In this document: positions 7,325 to 15,160 of the stretch, piece by piece
How the letters are laid out: every line of letters starts with the position of its first letter
Position numbering within the stretch: the stretch's first letter is position 1
Assembly (NCBI GenBank): GCA_903851195.1
Contig: CAINNJ010000045.1
Span: forward strand, 1-53,906
DNA from: an uncultured Acidobacteriia bacterium
GTDB taxonomy: Bacteria; Acidobacteriota; Terriglobia; Bryobacterales; Bryobacteraceae
Direction of reading: 5' to 3'
Length of the DNA: 53,906 nt
Translations under genes and position numbers: made by a program
The notes under the pieces: generated by a model
What the model saw: only the letters and a program-made list of their open reading frames with translations
What the model was told of the DNA's origin: nothing
Database searches by the model: none

Positions 7325-7931
7325 TTAGTCGAGTCCTGCTGTAGAAAGCTCTGAGAGCACTGGTTAAACCGACTGGCCTATGAAGTTATTCTCACTGGCG
7401 GCCGCTTGGGATATGAACCGAGGAGACGCGACTGGCCATTGTTGTCCAGGTTGTCAAGACCTATGCAGCAGAGTTCCCGACGAAATCAGTGGCGGTGGTG
7501 CGAAACCAAGTAAAGCGCGATCAAGAAGAAAAGAAATGCGACAATGCCGATTTTGTCGAAGCGCGCCCCTGCTTTCCTCTTTGCATACGCCCGCCGATTT
7601 CGCTCTCTATTGCGCATTTCGTTTTCAAGAAACTCTGATCGTGCCTGCCGATTCGACTTGTAGTTCATCCCGGAAATTATACAGAATGATCCGCCCTGTT
7701 TACGCACTATCATCGGGATCGAGCGCCAGCTTTTTCGTGCACCATTAACGCAGTGTCCGATACAGAGGGCGCATTCTCCGGACAGTGAACGTCGCTGCAC
7801 CGAGGATCATTGCAAAGGGTTGCGGCTGATTGTGAAAGTCACGTTCTGGGACGGAAGTATATTGGGATGTGGCGCACGGGGCTTCGAAGGCCGAGGCAGA
7901 TCAACAGACGGGTTGACACTGGAAGGATGTC
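7325..7931. other. 607-bp low-coding region after the RES toxin
   Basis: Apart from one possible small minus-strand gene (7486-7668), no convincing gene is present. The base composition is visibly less GC-rich than the flanks. A plus-strand stretch around 7430-7520 reads LAIVVQVVKTYAAEFPTKSV in one frame without a proper start and may be a fragment of a toxin-antitoxin-associated protein. It is too short to name. No inverted terminal repeats of an insertion sequence were found. Confidence 0.4.
7486..7668 (-). CDS. Possible small single-pass membrane protein
   Basis: A 60-residue frame from an ATG at 7668 with a highly charged N-terminal half (RNRERNRRAYAKRKAG) and one hydrophobic C-terminal segment (IGIVAFLFFLIALYLV) followed by SHHRH. 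The charge and helix pattern fits a small membrane protein with its N-terminus in the cytoplasm. There is no convincing ribosome-binding site and no family that I recognise. A longer start at 7800 is possible but adds sequence without recognisable character. The gene may not be real. Confidence 0.35.
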   Translation of the reverse strand: MNYKSNRQARSEFLENEMRNRERNRRAYAKRKAGARFDKIGIVAFLFFLIALYLVSHHRH

Positions 7932-8432
7932 TTAATCCGGCCGGTTGCTAATAGCGCGGATGAGTTTCAGGCCGGACCAGGTGATGGTCGCGAAGAAGAT
8001 GCCGAAGCTGATGAGGATTACGGTGAGGCGGCGTTGCGGGGGGAGTTCGCGGGCGGGGAGGCTGACTTCGGGGGTGAGGTCGGTGCGGACTTCGAGCGAG
8101 ACGGTGACGGGCGGGGCGTTGCGTTCGTTTTTTACGACTACGGCGTACTGGCCGCGCCGATCGATTACGCGGCGAAAGGCGCCAGTGCGCGAGTTCGGGG
8201 AGACGGCGAGGGTTTGGTGGCGGTGGCCGCGGTTGAAGGCGCGGAATTCGGACATGGGGAGGAGTTCCATGTGCACGGACGGCTCGCCCTGGAGGACTTC
8301 GAAACTGCAGCGGACTTCGGTGGGCAGGTGCGTCACCGTGAAGGGGATCCAGCGGTAGTCGCCCGATTCGAGGCGGATGGCCTGGGGGGCGGGCGTGGCG
8401 GCCAGAAGCAACAGGAGGACGGCGGGCTTCAT
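7932..8432 (-). CDS. Exported protein with C-terminal membrane anchor
   Basis: A 166-residue protein with a signal peptide (MKPAVLLLLLAATPAPQA), a beta-rich middle (IRLESGDYRWIPFTVTHLPT to about residue 120) and a single hydrophobic segment near the C-terminus (LTVILISFGIFFATITW) followed by a short basic tail. The middle resembles GOLD-like beta-sandwich domains, with an outward-facing domain tethered by a C-terminal helix, but this is a shape argument and not a sequence match. Its ATG overlaps the TGA of the upstream amidohydrolase gene (ATGA), so it is co-translated with it. The function is unknown. Confidence 0.75.
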   Translation of the reverse strand: MKPAVLLLLLAATPAPQAIRLESGDYRWIPFTVTHLPTEVRCSFEVLQGEPSVHMELLPMSEFRAFNRGHRHQTLAVSPNSRTGAFRRVIDRRGQYAVVVKNERNAPPVTVSLEVRTDLTPEVSLPARELPPQRRLTVILISFGIFFATITWSGLKLIRAISNRPD

Positions 8433-10078
8433 GGTTTTTGATAAACGGGCGTGCCGTAAACAATCCGGCCACCGACGACGGTCAGGGTCACTTTGGTGTC
8501 GCGGATTTGGGATTCCGGTATGGTCATGACGTCGGCGGAGAGCATGATGAAGTCGGCGAGTTTGCCGGGTTCGAGGGAGCCCTTTTTGGATTCCTCAAAC
8601 GCGGCGTAGGCGCCTTCGAGGGTCCAGCTGCGGAGGGCTTCTTCGCGGGAAAGTTTCTGGTCCGGGAACCAGCCGCCCGGGGGCTGATTGTTCTGGTCCT
8701 GACGGGTGATGGCGGCGTGGAGTCCCCAGAGCGGATTGGGGTTTTCGACGGGGAAGTCCGAGCCGTTGGGGAGGTGGACGCCGAGTTTCAGGAAGGTCTG
8801 CCAGGCGTAGGCGCCTTTGATGCGGTCGGGGCCGATGCGGGTTTGCGCCCAGGGCATGTCGCTGGTGGCGTGGGTGGCTTCGACGGAGGCGAGGACGCTG
8901 TAGCGCTGAAATTTGGCGAAGTCGGCGGGGGCAACGATTTGCGAGTGTTCGATGCGGAAGCGCTTGTCGTTAGGGCCTTTCAGGACGTCACCGTAGGCAT
9001 CGAGGGCGGCCTGGTTAGCAGCGTCGCCGATGGCGTGGGTGTTGACCTGGAAGCCGCGGGGGACGGCTCTTTCGGCGACGGCGCGGATGGCGGCGCGGTC
9101 GAGGATGAGCAGGCCGCGGTTGCCGGGCTCATCAGAGTAGGGCTGGAGCATGGCGGCACCACGGGAGCCGAGCGCGCCGTCGGCTACCAGTTTGATGCTG
9201 CGGATGGTGAGGTCGTCGGCGATTTCGGGACCTTTGGCGAGCCAGGAGTCGAGCAGGGGGCCGGCACCGCCGATCATCACGTAGGCGCGGATGGGGAGTT
9301 TGCCGGCGGCCTGCAGGGAGTGGTAGGCGGCGATGCCGGGGGCGCCGACGCCGGCGTCGTGCACGGTGGTGATGCCGAGGCGGGCGCACTCCTGGAGGGC
9401 GGTCAGGATGCGGCGTTCCACTTGTTCGGGCGTGGCGGCGGGGATTTTGCGATCGACCAGGCTGCGGGCACGGTCGAGAAGAACACCGGTGGGCTTGCCG
9501 GCGGTGTCGCGGAGGATTTTGCCTCCGGCGGGCTCCTGGGTGGCGGCGTTGAGATCGGCGAGATCCATGGCCTTTTGGTTGACCCAGGTGGCGTGGCCGT
9601 CGACACGGGTCAGGGCGACAGGGTTATTGGGGGAGGCGGCGGTGAGGGAGGCGGCGGTGGGGAAATCTTTGGTGGGCCAGAGGTTCTGGTCCCAGGCGCG
9701 GCCGAGGATCCATTCGCCGGGTTTGGCGGTTTGGGCGGCGGCGCGGACGCGGTCGGCGATCTGCTGTTCGGAGGCGACGCCGCGGAAGTCGAGATTTTCC
9801 AGAAAAGAGCCGAGGCCTTCGACGTGGCCGTGGGAGTCGATCAGGCCGGGGAGAATGGTGGCGCCGCGGGCGTCGATGACTTTGGTATTCGGGCCAATGA
9901 GGCTGGCAACGTTGTCGCCGATGGCGGCGATTTTGCCCTGCCGGACGGCCATCGCGGCGGCGCGCGGCTGTTGGGGATTTACGGTGTAAATCCGGGCGTT
10001 GATGACTGCGAGGTCGGCGGTTTGGCCGTGGAGGGACAGCGCTGCGAGGGTCGCGAGGAGGATCCGGGGCAGTGTCAT
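8429..10078 (-). CDS. Exported YtcJ-like amidohydrolase
   Basis: A 549-residue amidohydrolase of the YtcJ/Amidohydro_3 group, with signal peptide MTLPRILLATLAALSLHG. Motifs appear in order: LPGLIDSHGHVEGLG (metal-binding HxH), GRAWDQNLWPTKDFP, VALTRVDGHATWVN, ITTVHDAGVGAPG, VNTHAIGDAAN, FRIEHSQIV and PNGSDFPVE (metal Asp). All catalytic elements look intact and the length is typical. Such enzymes hydrolyse amide or ester bonds of poorly defined substrates; an export signal places it in the periplasm. It is followed, with an ATGA overlap, by the anchored protein at 7932-8432. Upstream it is divergent from an epimerase gene across 34 bp. Confidence 0.9.
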   Translation of the reverse strand: MTLPRILLATLAALSLHGQTADLAVINARIYTVNPQQPRAAAMAVRQGKIAAIGDNVASLIGPNTKVIDARGATILPGLIDSHGHVEGLGSFLENLDFRGVASEQQIADRVRAAAQTAKPGEWILGRAWDQNLWPTKDFPTAASLTAASPNNPVALTRVDGHATWVNQKAMDLADLNAATQEPAGGKILRDTAGKPTGVLLDRARSLVDRKIPAATPEQVERRILTALQECARLGITTVHDAGVGAPGIAAYHSLQAAGKLPIRAYVMIGGAGPLLDSWLAKGPEIADDLTIRSIKLVADGALGSRGAAMLQPYSDEPGNRGLLILDRAAIRAVAERAVPRGFQVNTHAIGDAANQAALDAYGDVLKGPNDKRFRIEHSQIVAPADFAKFQRYSVLASVEATHATSDMPWAQTRIGPDRIKGAYAWQTFLKLGVHLPNGSDFPVENPNPLWGLHAAITRQDQNNQPPGGWFPDQKLSREEALRSWTLEGAYAAFEESKKGSLEPGKLADFIMLSADVMTIPESQIRDTKVTLTVVGGRIVYGTPVYQKP

Positions 10079-10112
10079 GAGGGTCTGTAATGTATTATCG
10101 CGTGTTGAACTT

Positions 10113-11054
10113 ATGAGAACACTTGTAACGGGTGCGCAGGGCTGTATCGGGTCGTGGGTGGTACGGCGGCTGGTGGAGCAGGGTCACGAGGTGATCACGT
10201 TCGATGTGAACGATTCGGCGGCGCGGCTCGAGATGATTTCGAGCGCGGAGCTGGTCTCGAAAGTGGACCGGCGGGTGGGCCGGATTGAAGACACCGAAGC
10301 GGTGAAGAAGCTGGTTCGCGAGGAAGAGATTTCGCACATCGTGCATCTGGCGGCGGTGCTGATGCCGTTTTGCCAGAAGAATCCGGTGCAGGGCGGGCTG
10401 ATCAATGTGATCGGGACGCTGAATGTGTTTGAGGCGATCCGGGATGCGGGGCGGAAGATTCCGCTGGTTTATGCGAGTTCGTCGGCGGTGTGGGGGCCGA
10501 CGGATGAGTACGGGGAAGGGCCGCTGACGGAGGATCTGCCGCTGAAGCCTTCGACGCATTATGGGGTATTTAAGGCCGCAAATGAAGGAAATGCGCGGAA
10601 TTTTTACTCCAGCGACGGGATTTCGAGCATCGGGCTGCGGCCGTGGACGGTTTTCGGGCCGGGGCGGGATGCGGGGCTGACGGCGGATCCGACGCTGGCG
10701 ATGCGGGCGGTGGCGCAGAAGAAGCCGTTCCAGATCCGGCTTTCGGGGCATATGGATCTGCAGTATACGCGCGATGTGGCGGATATTTTTATTCAGTGCC
10801 TGCTGAGCGGGACCGAGGGAGCGCATGCGTTTAATCTGCGCGGGGAAGTGGTCGCGATGGAAGAGTTGCGCGGGATGCTGGAGGAAATCCGGCCGGGCGC
10901 GGCGGAGCTGATTTCGGTGAGCGGGCCGGAGGTGCCGGTGGCTTATCGGATGAGCGATGAGGCGCTGGTGAAGACGGTGGGCGAGATTCCGCGAACGCCG
11001 TTGCGGGCGGCGATTGTGGAGACGATCGAGAAGTTCGAGAGTCTGGAGGGGTAG
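10113..11054 (+). CDS. NAD-dependent epimerase/dehydratase
   Basis: A 313-residue extended short-chain dehydrogenase. The start MRTLVTGAQGCIGSWVVRRL carries the GxxGxxG nucleotide-binding motif; Asp32 after the second strand (VITFDVN) indicates NAD rather than NADP. Downstream are IVHLAAVLMPFCQ, YASSSAVWGP and YGVFKAANE, the last being the catalytic YxxxK. The family converts nucleotide sugars, but other substrates occur. A longer in-frame start exists upstream inside the divergent gene; the ATG at 10113 is preferred because it leads straight into the Rossmann strand. No sugar-pathway genes are adjacent, so the substrate is open. Confidence 0.88.
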   Translation: MRTLVTGAQGCIGSWVVRRLVEQGHEVITFDVNDSAARLEMISSAELVSKVDRRVGRIEDTEAVKKLVREEEISHIVHLAAVLMPFCQKNPVQGGLINVIGTLNVFEAIRDAGRKIPLVYASSSAVWGPTDEYGEGPLTEDLPLKPSTHYGVFKAANEGNARNFYSSDGISSIGLRPWTVFGPGRDAGLTADPTLAMRAVAQKKPFQIRLSGHMDLQYTRDVADIFIQCLLSGTEGAHAFNLRGEVVAMEELRGMLEEIRPGAAELISVSGPEVPVAYRMSDEALVKTVGEIPRTPLRAAIVETIEKFESLEG

Positions 11055-11070
11055 TTCGATTGAGTGGCGG

Positions 11071-11113
11071 TGGGCGGGTTTCCAACCCGCCGCAGGATTC
11101 CATCCTGCCCTAC
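11071..11113. repeat. Double-hairpin intergenic repeat, copy B
   Basis: Hairpins GGCGGGTTtccAACCCGCC and GCAGGATtccATCCTGC are followed by CCCTACT. The element sits in the 63-bp gap between converging genes, directly after the epimerase stop codon. Confidence 0.8.
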
Positions 11114-11117
11114 TCTG

Positions 11118-14100
11118 CTACTTTGCGGTGATCCACATGGGGCTTGCCCAGACTAACTGGCCGTCGGATTGTTCGCCGCGCACGTAGTAATAAGACGTTT
11201 TGTTGGGTTCGGCGGTGGTGTCGGACCAGGTGAACGTTACGTCCGCCGTGTTGGGCGTGGTGACGGAAACTTCCTGGCCGTCCTTCACGATGACGACTTT
11301 CGCGAAGGGGGCGGTGCCGGTCAGCTTCACCGTGATGGACGGCTGTCCGGAGACACTGAATTCATCGCCCATGATGTTGTCGCCGCAGCGCACGTCGGCG
11401 AGGATGTTGTCCGTGGCGGCGTAGACGTGCCGCTTTTTGAGCGCGTCGAGGATGCCTTCGCGCGTGGGTTCGGCGGCCAGCACACTCGTGAAGGACTGGT
11501 GCGTGGAGAAATGGTCGCTGGCGGCGGTGAAACCTAACCGGTAGCCTTTTGCGAGCGCCTGTGACACGTAGCCAAGCGGGCGGAGATTGCCCAAGGCGTC
11601 ACCGGGTTTGGCGGCGCGGGGGGCGTCTTCCTTCTCATAACTCTGGCGGCTGCCCTGATAGATCTCGACGGCGGGTTCGGCGAGGGGGTCGTGATCGCGC
11701 CAGTCGGTGCCGAAATCGGTGGCGGTGGTGTGGGGGATGGAGATGCCGCCGAAGGCTTTGAGGTAGCGGTAGAGCATCTGCGTGTCGGGCGCCGGAGCGG
11801 GCGGGGAGTCGATGGGGACCGGGGCGAGGTGGGGCAGGGGACGGATGCCGCGCTTCGCGAAGAGAACGACGCGGTGGCCTTCGGGATAGCGGACCTGGCG
11901 CTCGAAAGCGAAGAGTGAAATAAAGCGGCCGGGCATCTGGTAGGCGTCGGTAGCGGTTTGCTGACGCCACCAGAAGTACTCGTGGCCTTCGCCGTTTTCG
12001 TTGTCGCAGCAGCCGCCCCAGTCGAGCGCGGCGGCGTCGATCATGTAGCGGTAGGCGTCGTCGAGGGAGCCGTCGCGGGTGCCGACGAGGGAGTATTCGG
12101 TGTGGCGGTGGAAGTCGCCACGCAGGATGCGGAGTTGGGCGGACTGGTAGGGAATGCGGTAGGCGCGGAGGCGGGCGACCTGGTCGTTTTCGGCCTGGAC
12201 GCGGGGGTCGGCGGGAAGGGCGGGGTCGGGCGGGATGGGGGCGAGTTCGGGGTTGGCGGAGGGTGCGGTGAGGCCGTCGAGGCGGAGATCGGCGGCGTAG
12301 AGGTCGCTGTTGATTCGTTCGGCTCCGGCGGGGCCGAGGCCCTGGGGAATGGACTGGCGATGGTCCATGGCGGAGACGGCGAGCAGGCGGCCGGCTTCGA
12401 GAGGAAGCAGCGCGGGGAAGCCTTCGAGAAGGCCATCGGTGCGCGGCACGAAGATGGGGCCGACCCATCTGTGACCGTCGAAATAGACGAGGTTTTCGAC
12501 CCAGACGGAACCGAGCGGCGAGCGGATGTTAAACGGCGTGGCGAGGGTGCGGAAGGCGAGATAGACGCCGCCGGCGGGGTCGATGGCGAGGCGCGGGAAG
12601 CTGTTGAGCGGGCCTGCGCGGAGACCGATTTGCTGGCCGGGGCGGCGGTTACGGGCGGCGTTCGGGTTGGGCGGGGCGGGGTTGCGGTTGCGCGTGGGGC
12701 GCGGATTGCGTGGGGCACCGATGGGGGTGCCGGGCAGGGCGTTCAGGAGGTCGGCGGACGTGGTGAATGAAGCCGAGCCGTCGAAGCATTTCAGGCGGAT
12801 GTTGCGATCGTCATAGAGCGGCGAACCGGAGGTGTCGTAAGCGCCGTAGTTCTTGCCCCAGCGGGCGCTGGAGACTTCGTAGGCGAGCCAGAGGCGGTTT
12901 TTCGCGTCGAAGGCGATGGAGGAGTGGGCTTCGAACAGAGGCGTGGTGGCGGCGGGAACGGCGGTGTCGAGTTCGATGGCGCCTTTCGCGCCGGCGTGCA
13001 TGCGGTTGAACCAGATGTCGTAATCGCCCTTCGCGTAAGTGCCCCAGGAGACGGCGACATCGCCGTTGGGAGCGGCGGCGAGGGCGGGATCCCAGTCGTT
13101 GGCGGGGGAGACGGAGACAGTGGTTTCGGGGGTGAAGGCCGCGCCGTTCTGCACGGCGGCGAGGATTTCGAGGTTGTTGTTGCGGTAGCCTTGCCAGGCG
13201 ACCCAGACGCGTCCCGCGGAATCGGTGACGGCGACGGGGTTGAGGTCGGGGCCGCCATTGGCGGAGAGCCGGACTTCGGGGCTCCACTGGACGGCGCCGG
13301 TGTTTGGGGTGGAGCGGCCGGCGCGGGCGTAGATGTCGAAATTGCCGTTGCGGAACGCGGACCAGACGACCCAGAGGCGGTTTTCGCCATCGATGGCGAC
13401 AGCGGTGCGGGAGACGTTCTCGCCTTTGGGCGAGACGGGCACCGGGGCGGACCAGGTGTTGGTGGCGCGTGACCAGCGGGTGGCGAGCACCTGATCGCCG
13501 GCGGCGGGGCGCGTGAACTGTTCGAAGGTGTCGGGCGCTTTACGGAGGTTCTGGAAGGATTCTTTGTTGCGGTCGGCGTGGGAAAAGCGGACGTAGCTCA
13601 TCCAGACTTCATCGCGATTCGCGCCGACGCCGCGGGCGATGGCGGGGAAGTCTTCATCGTCGTCCGAGGTGGTGATTTGGGCGGTGGCGGGGACGCGGTC
13701 GACTTCGACGGCGGCGTCGAGGAAGGTGACGTGATCGCCCCATTTGAGGTCGGCGAGGGTGAAGCTGAAGTCGCCGCGCGGGGTGTGGATGGACCAGCGG
13801 GAATCGGGGGCGGCGAGGGCGGTAATGAGGACGCCGTTTTCGAGGACGCCGCCCTGGCCCTGAGCGCGGGTGACGGCTTTCCAGGATTTCGAGTAATCGG
13901 TGGAGTCTTCCGGGCCGAAACGCACACCCTGGATGGCTTTTACGGCGCCGGTGGTGATTGATACGGTTCCGTCCCAGGTGGAAGGCGCGGTGTCGGTGAG
14001 GCCGAAGAGGAGGCGCACGGAGACGGCGTCCGTGTGTGGGTCCGCGGGCTGGGCTCTCACGGAGCCGCGCTGCAGGGAGGTCAGGGCGATCGCGGTAAGT

Positions 14101-14174
14101 ACGAGGATGCAGTAACGAGTCAGACCCCTATTATGGGGCAAAACGGGTATGAAGCCAAACGGGCAGGCGGTCAC
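11118..14174 (-). CDS. Exported beta-propeller plus PHP-domain protein (DUF3604-like)
   Basis: A 1018-residue exported protein. The N-terminal hydrophobic stretch RYCILVLTAIALTS is a signal peptide; the only ATG puts about 20 residues before it. Residues ~165-480 contain repeated blades with the theme RVWVAWQGYRNNNLEILA, ENRLWVVWSAFRNGNFDIYA and GDVAVSWGTYAKGDYDIWF, a propeller. A short Asn/Pro/Arg-rich insert follows near residue 490. From about residue 690 a PHP/DUF3604-type metal-dependent phosphoesterase-like domain begins with ILRGDFHRHTEYSLVG, then HEYFWWRQQ, ISIPHTTATDFG and LGFTAASDHFSTH, all with clustered His and Asp ligands. A C-terminal beta domain ends the protein. The substrate is unknown. 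It faces the epimerase gene across repeat copy B. Confidence 0.82.
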   Translation of the reverse strand: MTACPFGFIPVLPHNRGLTRYCILVLTAIALTSLQRGSVRAQPADPHTDAVSVRLLFGLTDTAPSTWDGTVSITTGAVKAIQGVRFGPEDSTDYSKSWKAVTRAQGQGGVLENGVLITALAAPDSRWSIHTPRGDFSFTLADLKWGDHVTFLDAAVEVDRVPATAQITTSDDDEDFPAIARGVGANRDEVWMSYVRFSHADRNKESFQNLRKAPDTFEQFTRPAAGDQVLATRWSRATNTWSAPVPVSPKGENVSRTAVAIDGENRLWVVWSAFRNGNFDIYARAGRSTPNTGAVQWSPEVRLSANGGPDLNPVAVTDSAGRVWVAWQGYRNNNLEILAAVQNGAAFTPETTVSVSPANDWDPALAAAPNGDVAVSWGTYAKGDYDIWFNRMHAGAKGAIELDTAVPAATTPLFEAHSSIAFDAKNRLWLAYEVSSARWGKNYGAYDTSGSPLYDDRNIRLKCFDGSASFTTSADLLNALPGTPIGAPRNPRPTRNRNPAPPNPNAARNRRPGQQIGLRAGPLNSFPRLAIDPAGGVYLAFRTLATPFNIRSPLGSVWVENLVYFDGHRWVGPIFVPRTDGLLEGFPALLPLEAGRLLAVSAMDHRQSIPQGLGPAGAERINSDLYAADLRLDGLTAPSANPELAPIPPDPALPADPRVQAENDQVARLRAYRIPYQSAQLRILRGDFHRHTEYSLVGTRDGSLDDAYRYMIDAAALDWGGCCDNENGEGHEYFWWRQQTATDAYQMPGRFISLFAFERQVRYPEGHRVVLFAKRGIRPLPHLAPVPIDSPPAPAPDTQMLYRYLKAFGGISIPHTTATDFGTDWRDHDPLAEPAVEIYQGSRQSYEKEDAPRAAKPGDALGNLRPLGYVSQALAKGYRLGFTAASDHFSTHQSFTSVLAAEPTREGILDALKKRHVYAATDNILADVRCGDNIMGDEFSVSGQPSITVKLTGTAPFAKVVIVKDGQEVSVTTPNTADVTFTWSDTTAEPNKTSYYYVRGEQSDGQLVWASPMWITAK

Positions 14175-14218
14175 GCGCGCGATCGCGCCGGCCCGGCAGC
14201 CAGGTAGTGCGGCGGAAT

Positions 14219-14362
14219 TTATTTAATGAACTGCACGGCGAAGATGCCGCAGACCACGACGACGGAAACGACGCCGATCAGGACGTATTTCAGCATCCGT
14301 TCCTTCGTCGAAGCCTCCGCCTGTGCGTCGTGCTTCATTTGGTCGTCAAGACTTTCGAACAT
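14219..14362 (-). CDS. Small single-helix membrane protein (47 residues)
   Basis: A short gene encoding MFESLDDQMKHDAQAEASTK, then ERMLKYV and one transmembrane helix (VLIGVVSVVVVCGIFAV) ending QFIK. A strong Shine-Dalgarno sequence (GTGGAGG, six bases before the ATG) and a clean TAA support it. The pattern of an acidic, Gln/His-containing N-terminus, ERMLK and a single C-terminal helix looks like a small protein common in Acidobacteria, as far as I recall. The role is unknown; a subunit or assembly partner of a membrane complex is possible. It lies downstream of the methyltransferase gene, separated by a pair of 17-bp repeats. Confidence 0.8.
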   Translation of the reverse strand: MFESLDDQMKHDAQAEASTKERMLKYVLIGVVSVVVVCGIFAVQFIK

Positions 14363-14378
14363 AGTAACCTCCACTCTC

Positions 14379-14412
14379 TCCCGTAGTTAGCGGGCTCCCG
14401 TAATTAGCGGGA
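14379..14412. promoter_or_regulatory. Two tandem 17-bp CCCG-TAATTA-CGGG repeats
   Basis: TCCCGTAGTTAGCGGG at 14379 and TCCCGTAATTAGCGGG at 14396 are direct repeats with a 17-bp period, each with CCCG/CGGG dyad arms around an AT-rich core. They lie 17 bp upstream of the small membrane protein start on the minus strand, where an operator or promoter would be. The function is inferred from position only. Confidence 0.5.
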
Positions 14413-14482
14413 CCGGGTGTATCCCATGGCCGAGATACTACTCCTGTTTCACTCCAAAGTGAAGGGGGCTGAATCGATTGCC

Positions 14483-15160
14483 TTAACGCCTAAAAATTAT
14501 GAGGTGCTGCTGCGGGAGCGATTCGATGGACTGATCGAAGCGCAGGCCTTGTGGTTCGAGCTCGGCGCGGACCTGTTTGAGGGTCATTTTGTGCTCGGGG
14601 CGAATCGGCACATTCGGGTCTTCGGCGCGATATTCGAGGAGCACGAGGCGGCCGCCGGGCTTGAGGGATTCGCGCATGCGGTCCACCATTTTTATGGGCT
14701 CGGAGAATTCGTGATAGACGTCGACCAAAATGATGAGGTCGAGGGAGTCTTTGGGGAGTTTGGGGTTGTCGATATCGCCGAGCACGGGGCGGACGTTGGT
14801 GATGTGGCGGTCTTTCATGTTGCGGGCGAGCTGATCGAGCATGCTTTGCTGGATGTCTTCGCCGTAGACGATGCCCTCGGGTCCGACGCGTTCGGCGAGA
14901 CGCCAGGTGAAGTAGCCGACGCCCGCGCCGATATCGGCGACGGTGGAGCCTTTGGCGATTTTGAGGGCGTCGAGGGCCTGATCGGGATGTTCTTCTTCCT
15001 GACGTTCCGGGCGGACGAGCCAGTCGGCGCCGCCGGGGCCCATGACCTGGGCGATGCGGCGTTTGGTGACGGGATGAACCTGCTGGCCGCAACAGACGAA
15101 GGCGGAAAGCAGCAATGCCGCTATAAACCGGCTCTTTATCACAAACCGGCTTTTTTCCAT
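14483..15160 (-). CDS. SAM-dependent methyltransferase with a signal-like N-terminus
   Basis: A 225-residue class I methyltransferase. The SAM-binding motif is VADIGAGVGYFTWRLAERVG, followed by VYGEDIQQSMLDQL (acidic loop), VRPVLGDIDNPKL, LIILVDVYHEFSEP and LKPGGRLVLLEYR. The N-terminus (RFIAALLLSAFVCCGQQ) is strongly hydrophobic and looks like a signal peptide or lipoprotein-like leader, odd for an enzyme that needs cytosolic SAM. Its ATG is 22 bp inside the 3' end of the ubiD-type gene, so the two are translated together; a quinone-type substrate is a reasonable inference but not demonstrated. The residues before the fold (HPVTKRRIAQVMGPGGADWL) recur in exported homologs of other soil phyla. 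Confidence 0.82.
   Translation of the reverse strand: MEKSRFVIKSRFIAALLLSAFVCCGQQVHPVTKRRIAQVMGPGGADWLVRPERQEEEHPDQALDALKIAKGSTVADIGAGVGYFTWRLAERVGPEGIVYGEDIQQSMLDQLARNMKDRHITNVRPVLGDIDNPKLPKDSLDLIILVDVYHEFSEPIKMVDRMRESLKPGGRLVLLEYRAEDPNVPIRPEHKMTLKQVRAELEPQGLRFDQSIESLPQQHLIIFRR

Noticed and set aside
7380-7748. 122-codon plus-strand frame
   Set aside because: No ribosome site, no recognisable motif, and a composition typical of non-coding sequence.
8438-10090. Long open frame of 550 codons opposite the YtcJ-like gene
   Set aside because: It is a Gly/Val/Asp-rich antisense frame caused by high third-position GC in the real gene; it has no domain or ribosome site.
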